Assembly: GCF_000719135.1 (NCBI RefSeq)
Contig: NZ_JOEK01000001.1
Location: forward strand, 248,001 to 312,000
Origin: Streptomyces avicenniae
GTDB taxonomy: Bacteria; Actinomycetota; Actinomycetes; Streptomycetales; Streptomycetaceae
Length of the DNA stretch: 64,000 nt
Direction: 5' to 3'
A program made the position numbers and the translations under genes. The notes below the pieces were generated by a model. It was not told where the DNA came from. It saw nothing but the letters and a program-made list of their open reading frames with translations, and searched no databases. This document shows, one piece after another, positions 60,807-64,000 of the stretch; position 1 is the first letter of the stretch, and every line of letters starts with the position of its first letter.

Positions 60807-61493
60807 TCATCGGCGGAGCAGGGCGGCGGTCCTGCGCAGGGCGGACAGGTCGTTGATGACGATGTGCCGCCGTCCGGCGGTCTCGACGTGGCAGGACTCC
60901 AGCTCGGCCAGCTTGGCGGTGATCGTGTTGCGTGACGTACCGAGGTACTGGGCCAGTTCGTCGCGGGTCAGGGCCAGGTCGAGCGGGGCGGGGGCGCCTG
61001 GCGGTGGGTGTCCCGACATGTGCGCGAGGCTGACCAGGGTGTCGGCGAGACGGGCCAGGGCGTTTCCGGTGCCTCGCGCACGGTCCGACTCGCGGAGTCG
61101 GCCGAACGCGTAGCGCACGAGGGCGGGGAAGATGTCCCGCTGAGTGGCGAACCGCAGGAAGTCGTCGGCCTTGACGACGACGACCGTGCAGCGGGTGAGC
61201 GTCTCCACGGTGGCCCCCCGCTCGCCGCCGTCGAGGACGGCGACCTCTCCGAGCAGTTCACCCGGCCCCCGGAAGGCAAGCAGCGTGGACTCGCCGCTTC
61301 GACCGGTGCGCACCACCTTGGCGACGCCGTCGAGCAACGCGAGCAGATGGGTGCCCTTCTCCCCCTGACGCAGCAGAATCGTTCCTGGCGGGTGGGAGCG
61401 GGAGTAGGCATCGGAAGTCAGCTCACTCCATATCAGGTCACCGACGAAGTCGCGCAGCGTCGGTCCGTGTTTCCGCGATGCCCCTTCAGTCAT
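60807..61493 (-). CDS. Crp/Fnr-family cyclic-nucleotide-binding regulator
   Basis: 228 aa. The cNMP-binding domain has GTILLRQGEKGTHLLALLDG and the phosphate-binding cassette GEVAVLDGGERGATVETL, with the Glu and Arg that contact cyclic nucleotide present. The long dimerisation helix is LVRYAFGRLRESDRARGTGN. The C-terminal HTH is ALTRDELAQYLGTSRNTITA. It probably controls its own promoter and the cyclase-like operon behind it. It lacks the N-terminal Cys cluster of Fnr, so it is not a redox sensor. Likely leaderless: no ribosome site, and TACAGT stands seven bases before the ATG. Confidence 0.9.
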   Translation of the reverse strand: MTEGASRKHGPTLRDFVGDLIWSELTSDAYSRSHPPGTILLRQGEKGTHLLALLDGVAKVVRTGRSGESTLLAFRGPGELLGEVAVLDGGERGATVETLTRCTVVVVKADDFLRFATQRDIFPALVRYAFGRLRESDRARGTGNALARLADTLVSLAHMSGHPPPGAPAPLDLALTRDELAQYLGTSRNTITAKLAELESCHVETAGRRHIVINDLSALRRTAALLRR

Positions 61494-61500
61494 GACCAAA

Positions 61501-61506
61501 ACTGTA
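61501..61506 (-). promoter_or_regulatory. TACAGT -10 box of the Crp/Fnr gene
   Basis: On the minus strand TACAGT is followed by seven bases and the ATG at 61,493. This spacing is that of leaderless mRNAs. No clear -35. The rest of 61,507-61,747 shows no gene. Confidence 0.4.
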
Positions 61507-61747
61507 GGGACCAGGAGCCTTATGGCGCGGCGAAACCGGGATACCCGGCGAGATCCGCAGGTCACAGCCATCGACGGGACCGCAGAGGGTGAAGTAGCGG
61601 GAAATTACCGACAGAGCCTTTCCCCGTGTCCTTTCTGCGGCACGGCGCCCGCATAAAGATCGGAGACCTGGCGATTCCCGGAGCGGCGCGCCACGCCCGG
61701 AGCGTTATTTTGGCGGATCAGGGCGGATCGATGGAGGTCTTGACACT

Positions 61748-63232
61748 GTGCGTTGGGTTTTCGGGGATCAATTGGGGGATTGGTTTGTCGAGGGGATGGA
61801 GAAGGACGAGCCCGTGCTCATGGTGGAGGCGCGGGGTGTTCTGGCGAGAAGGCGGTTCCACCGCGCCAAGGCGCACCTCGTCCTGTCGGCCATGCGGCAT
61901 CGCGCCGCCGAGTTGGGGGAGCGGGCGCGGTACGTGCGGGCCGACACGTACGGGCAGGGGCTGCGGAAGGGCGCGGGCAGCGACCGGGTGACGGTGTGTC
62001 GGCCCACGTCGCGGCGCGCGCTGGAGTTCGTGACGCGCCTGGACCGGGTGGACGTGCTCCCGGAGCGCGGCTGGATCGTCTCGCGCGAGCGGTTCGGCGC
62101 GTGGGCGGGTGAGCATCGGGTCGGCGGCGCGCGGCTTGAGGATTTCTACCGCTGGGTCAGGCGTGAGCACGGGCTGCTGATGGACGGCGACGAGCCCGCG
62201 GGCGGCACGTGGAACCTCGACCAGGAGAACCGGCAGCCACCGCCCAGGGGCCAGGAGACGCTGGAGGCCGGGGAGGTGTGGGCACCGGACGAGGACGCGA
62301 TCGACGACGAGGTGCGCCACGACCTCGACCGGTGGGAACGCAAGGGCCTCGTGACGTTCACCGGCCGGGACGGGCCACGGCGGTTTCCGGCCACACGCGA
62401 CGAGGCACGCGCGGCGCTGCGCCACTTCGTACGGCACCGGCTCGCGGACTTCGGCCCCTACGAGGACGCGATGCTGGCGGCGGACGGGGCGATGAGCCAC
62501 AGCCGCCTGTCCGCCGCGCTCAATCTCGGCCTCCTGCACCCCGCCGAGTGCGTCGCCGAGGCGGAGCGGGCATGGCGCGCGGGACATGCGCCGCTGAGCA
62601 GCGTGGAGGGCTTCGTGCGGCAGGTCGCCGGATGGCGCGAGTACGTGTGGCAGCTCTACTGGCACTTCGGCGAGGAGTACCGGGCGCACAACGCGCTCGG
62701 TCACACGGAGCCGCTCCCCAGGTGGTTCGAGGAGCTGGACGCCGACGCCGTCACCGCGCGCTGCCTGTCCACCGTGCTGGCGCAGGTGCGCGACACGGGG
62801 TGGACGCACCACATCCCGCGCCTGATGGTGCTGGGCAGCAGGGCGTTGCAGGACGGGTGGGACCCGGCGGCGCTGACGGAGTGGTTCCACCGGTCGTTCG
62901 TGGACGGCTACGACTGGGTGATGCTGCCGAACGTCGTCGGCATGTCCCAGTACGCGGACGACGGGCTGATGGCGACGAAGCCGTACACGTCGGCCGGTGC
63001 GTACATCAACCGGATGAGCGATTTCTGCGGCGGCTGCGCCTACCGGCCCGGCGATCACACGGGGGATCGGGCCTGCCCGTTCACGGTCGGGTACTGGGCG
63101 TTCCTCGACCGGCACCGCGATCACTTCGGGCACCACTACCGCATGGCGCGGACCGTGAAGAACCTCGACCGGCTGTCCGACCTGCCCGCACTGCGCGAGC
63201 AGGCCGCCCGACGCGGCGCGTCACCCCCGTGA
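61748..63232 (+). CDS. Cryptochrome/photolyase-like protein of the Fe-S (PhrB) type
   Basis: 494 aa. Starts MRWVFGDQLGDWFVEGMEKD, the N-terminal deoxyribodipyrimidine-photolyase-related domain. The C-terminal FAD domain carries WREYVWQLYWHFGEEYRAHN, TGWTHHIPRLMVLGSRALQD and the cluster DFCGGCAYRP...RACPF, which with an upstream Cys (TARCLSTV) gives the four ligands of the [4Fe-4S] centre of this family. Probably repairs (6-4) UV photoproducts with light. GTG at 61,748; GGAGG lies 12 bases upstream, and TTGACA close by might be part of a promoter. Confidence 0.9.
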   Translation: MRWVFGDQLGDWFVEGMEKDEPVLMVEARGVLARRRFHRAKAHLVLSAMRHRAAELGERARYVRADTYGQGLRKGAGSDRVTVCRPTSRRALEFVTRLDRVDVLPERGWIVSRERFGAWAGEHRVGGARLEDFYRWVRREHGLLMDGDEPAGGTWNLDQENRQPPPRGQETLEAGEVWAPDEDAIDDEVRHDLDRWERKGLVTFTGRDGPRRFPATRDEARAALRHFVRHRLADFGPYEDAMLAADGAMSHSRLSAALNLGLLHPAECVAEAERAWRAGHAPLSSVEGFVRQVAGWREYVWQLYWHFGEEYRAHNALGHTEPLPRWFEELDADAVTARCLSTVLAQVRDTGWTHHIPRLMVLGSRALQDGWDPAALTEWFHRSFVDGYDWVMLPNVVGMSQYADDGLMATKPYTSAGAYINRMSDFCGGCAYRPGDHTGDRACPFTVGYWAFLDRHRDHFGHHYRMARTVKNLDRLSDLPALREQAARRGASPP

Positions 63233-63362
63233 CCGGGCACGGCCGGAAGGCGTCGCAGGCGATCGGGAAGGCCCGGAGAACGGGCGGTACATGACACAGA
63301 AACGCGCCCGCCGCGCCCCTGGCCTCCGGGACGGTGGGCGGACGGGGAGGATACTGGCGCGC

Positions 63363-63731
63363 ATGAACGTTCGGTTGCTACGCGCCGTCGGCGCCGCCAC
63401 CGCCGCGTACGGAGCGGCGGTGACGGCCCGCCCCGGCCTCCTGGGCCTCCCGTCGGGACTGGGCAACGAGGAGCCGGTACGCATCTCCCTCCGCCCGGTG
63501 GGCCTGCGCGACGCCGCCAGCGGCGCGGCACTGCTGCTCGCCCCACGCGGCCCGGCTCTGGTCACGGCCGCCGCACTGCGCATCGCCGCCGACGCGGGGG
63601 ACGCCGTGCTGCTCGGCCGCACCCTCCCCGGGCGCTCCCGCCGCTGGGGCGCCGTCGCCGTGTCGGTGGGCTGGGGGGCGCTGTCCGTGGCCGGTCTGCT
63701 GTGGCCCGAACGCAAGGGCCCCGACGCATGA
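63363..63731 (+). CDS. Small DUF4267-like membrane protein
   Basis: 122 aa. Begins MNVRLLRAVGAATAAYGAAV and has about three hydrophobic helices (SGAALLLAPRGPALVTAAAL, WGAVAVSVGWGALSVAGLLW). The RPVGLRDAASGAALLL segment is typical of small DUF4267-type membrane proteins. Function unknown. ATG at 63,363. The stop overlaps the next start (ATGA). Confidence 0.65.
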   Translation: MNVRLLRAVGAATAAYGAAVTARPGLLGLPSGLGNEEPVRISLRPVGLRDAASGAALLLAPRGPALVTAAALRIAADAGDAVLLGRTLPGRSRRWGAVAVSVGWGALSVAGLLWPERKGPDA

Positions 63732-64000
63732 CCGCCCCCTCCCCGATAGCCCAGGCTGCCGCCGCCCTCCCCCACACACCCGCCGGCCCGGAACGCGACG
63801 CGCTGCTCACCACGCTCCACCGCGCCCTGCGCACGGCCCCCGACCCCCCGCACCCGCTACGCGACACGGTCCTGCGCGCGTGCACCCCCGCGGAACTGCG
63901 CGACTGGGGCCCGTACGGTGCCCACGAACTCGCCCGCCGCACCGGCGAACCCCCCTGCATGACACCCGACTTCCTGCACGCGCCCACTCCCCCGCAGTCG
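63728..64000 (+). CDS. Protein cut by the right edge
   Basis: Only the first 91 residues are visible, MTAPSPIAQAAAALPHTPAG onward, a helical Pro/Arg-rich beginning with LRDTVLRACTPAELRDWGPY. I do not recognise it. Coupled to the membrane protein upstream by ATGA. Confidence 0.6.
   Translation, partial: MTAPSPIAQAAAALPHTPAGPERDALLTTLHRALRTAPDPPHPLRDTVLRACTPAELRDWGPYGAHELARRTGEPPCMTPDFLHAPTPPQS

Noticed and set aside
1..64000. Search for tRNA, rRNA, integrase, transposase, prophage or attachment sites
   Set aside because: None found by eye. The fossil at 9.4 kb and the degenerate array show rearrangement but no mobile-element ends were visible. A tRNA scan would be decisive.

Overview
The window is high-GC actinobacterial DNA and is best read as a Streptomyces chromosome segment. 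Supporting signs are strong third-position GC bias, GGAGG-type ribosome sites, many GTG starts, 4-bp stop/start overlaps, paired Ser/Thr kinases beside a branched-chain keto-acid dehydrogenase operon, a proteasome activator, and XRE regulators with TPR-like tails. I saw no tRNA, rRNA, transposase or integrase.

Left part (1-33.7 kb). Two divergent Ser/Thr kinases (the first cut by the window edge) are followed by small-molecule kinase, acetyltransferase and YdcF-like genes. At 5.9-9.3 kb lies a conflict-type pair: a small trypsin-co-occurring protein translationally coupled to a 995-aa trypsin/NB-ARC/TPR protein. At 9.4-9.7 kb is a decayed copy of the acetyltransferase and ABC genes that stand intact at 12.4-13.4 kb. 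Between the two copies sits an XRE regulator with four overlapping small genes and a perfect palindrome. A heterodimeric ABC exporter follows, preceded by a likely 14-codon leader peptide and hairpins. Then come housekeeping and regulatory genes: FAD oxidoreductase, HAD, CutA, a DUF4232 lipoprotein, a membrane-anchored HTH protein, a nucleotidyltransferase, an orphan DevR-like response regulator, bkdABC, bpa, a PadR-controlled MacB/FtsX-type ABC system, a TetR regulator and a quinone oxidoreductase.

Middle (33.8-46.4 kb). A complete type I-B-like CRISPR-Cas system is transcribed on the minus strand in the order cas6-cas8-cas7-cas5-cas3-cas4-cas1-cas2. A nine-repeat array lies at 33,879-34,444. 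A second, degenerate three-repeat array with a different consensus and opposite polarity lies upstream of cas6 at 46,170-46,333, beside an unusually AT-rich stretch. Between the main array and cas2 are a ribbon-helix-helix/ClpN protein, small proteins and a SnoaL/TetR divergent pair.

Right part (46.4-64 kb). VOC and DinB genes stand opposite a WYL regulator. A paralogue of the XRE/short-peptide pair follows at 50.1-51.7 kb, then a PLP decarboxylase coupled to an unknown helical protein, an APC permease and a GlxA-type regulator. The most unusual locus is at 56.7-61.5 kb: a Crp/Fnr protein with its cyclic-nucleotide pocket retained, a class III nucleotide-cyclase-like protein, a large protein with a degenerate P-loop, and an unrecognised 302-aa protein. 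The last three are translationally coupled. The cyclase-like and P-loop proteins share the short motif NxGxVxGxQ. This is my main candidate for an undescribed signalling or defence system. The window ends with an Fe-S photolyase and two small genes, the last cut by the edge.
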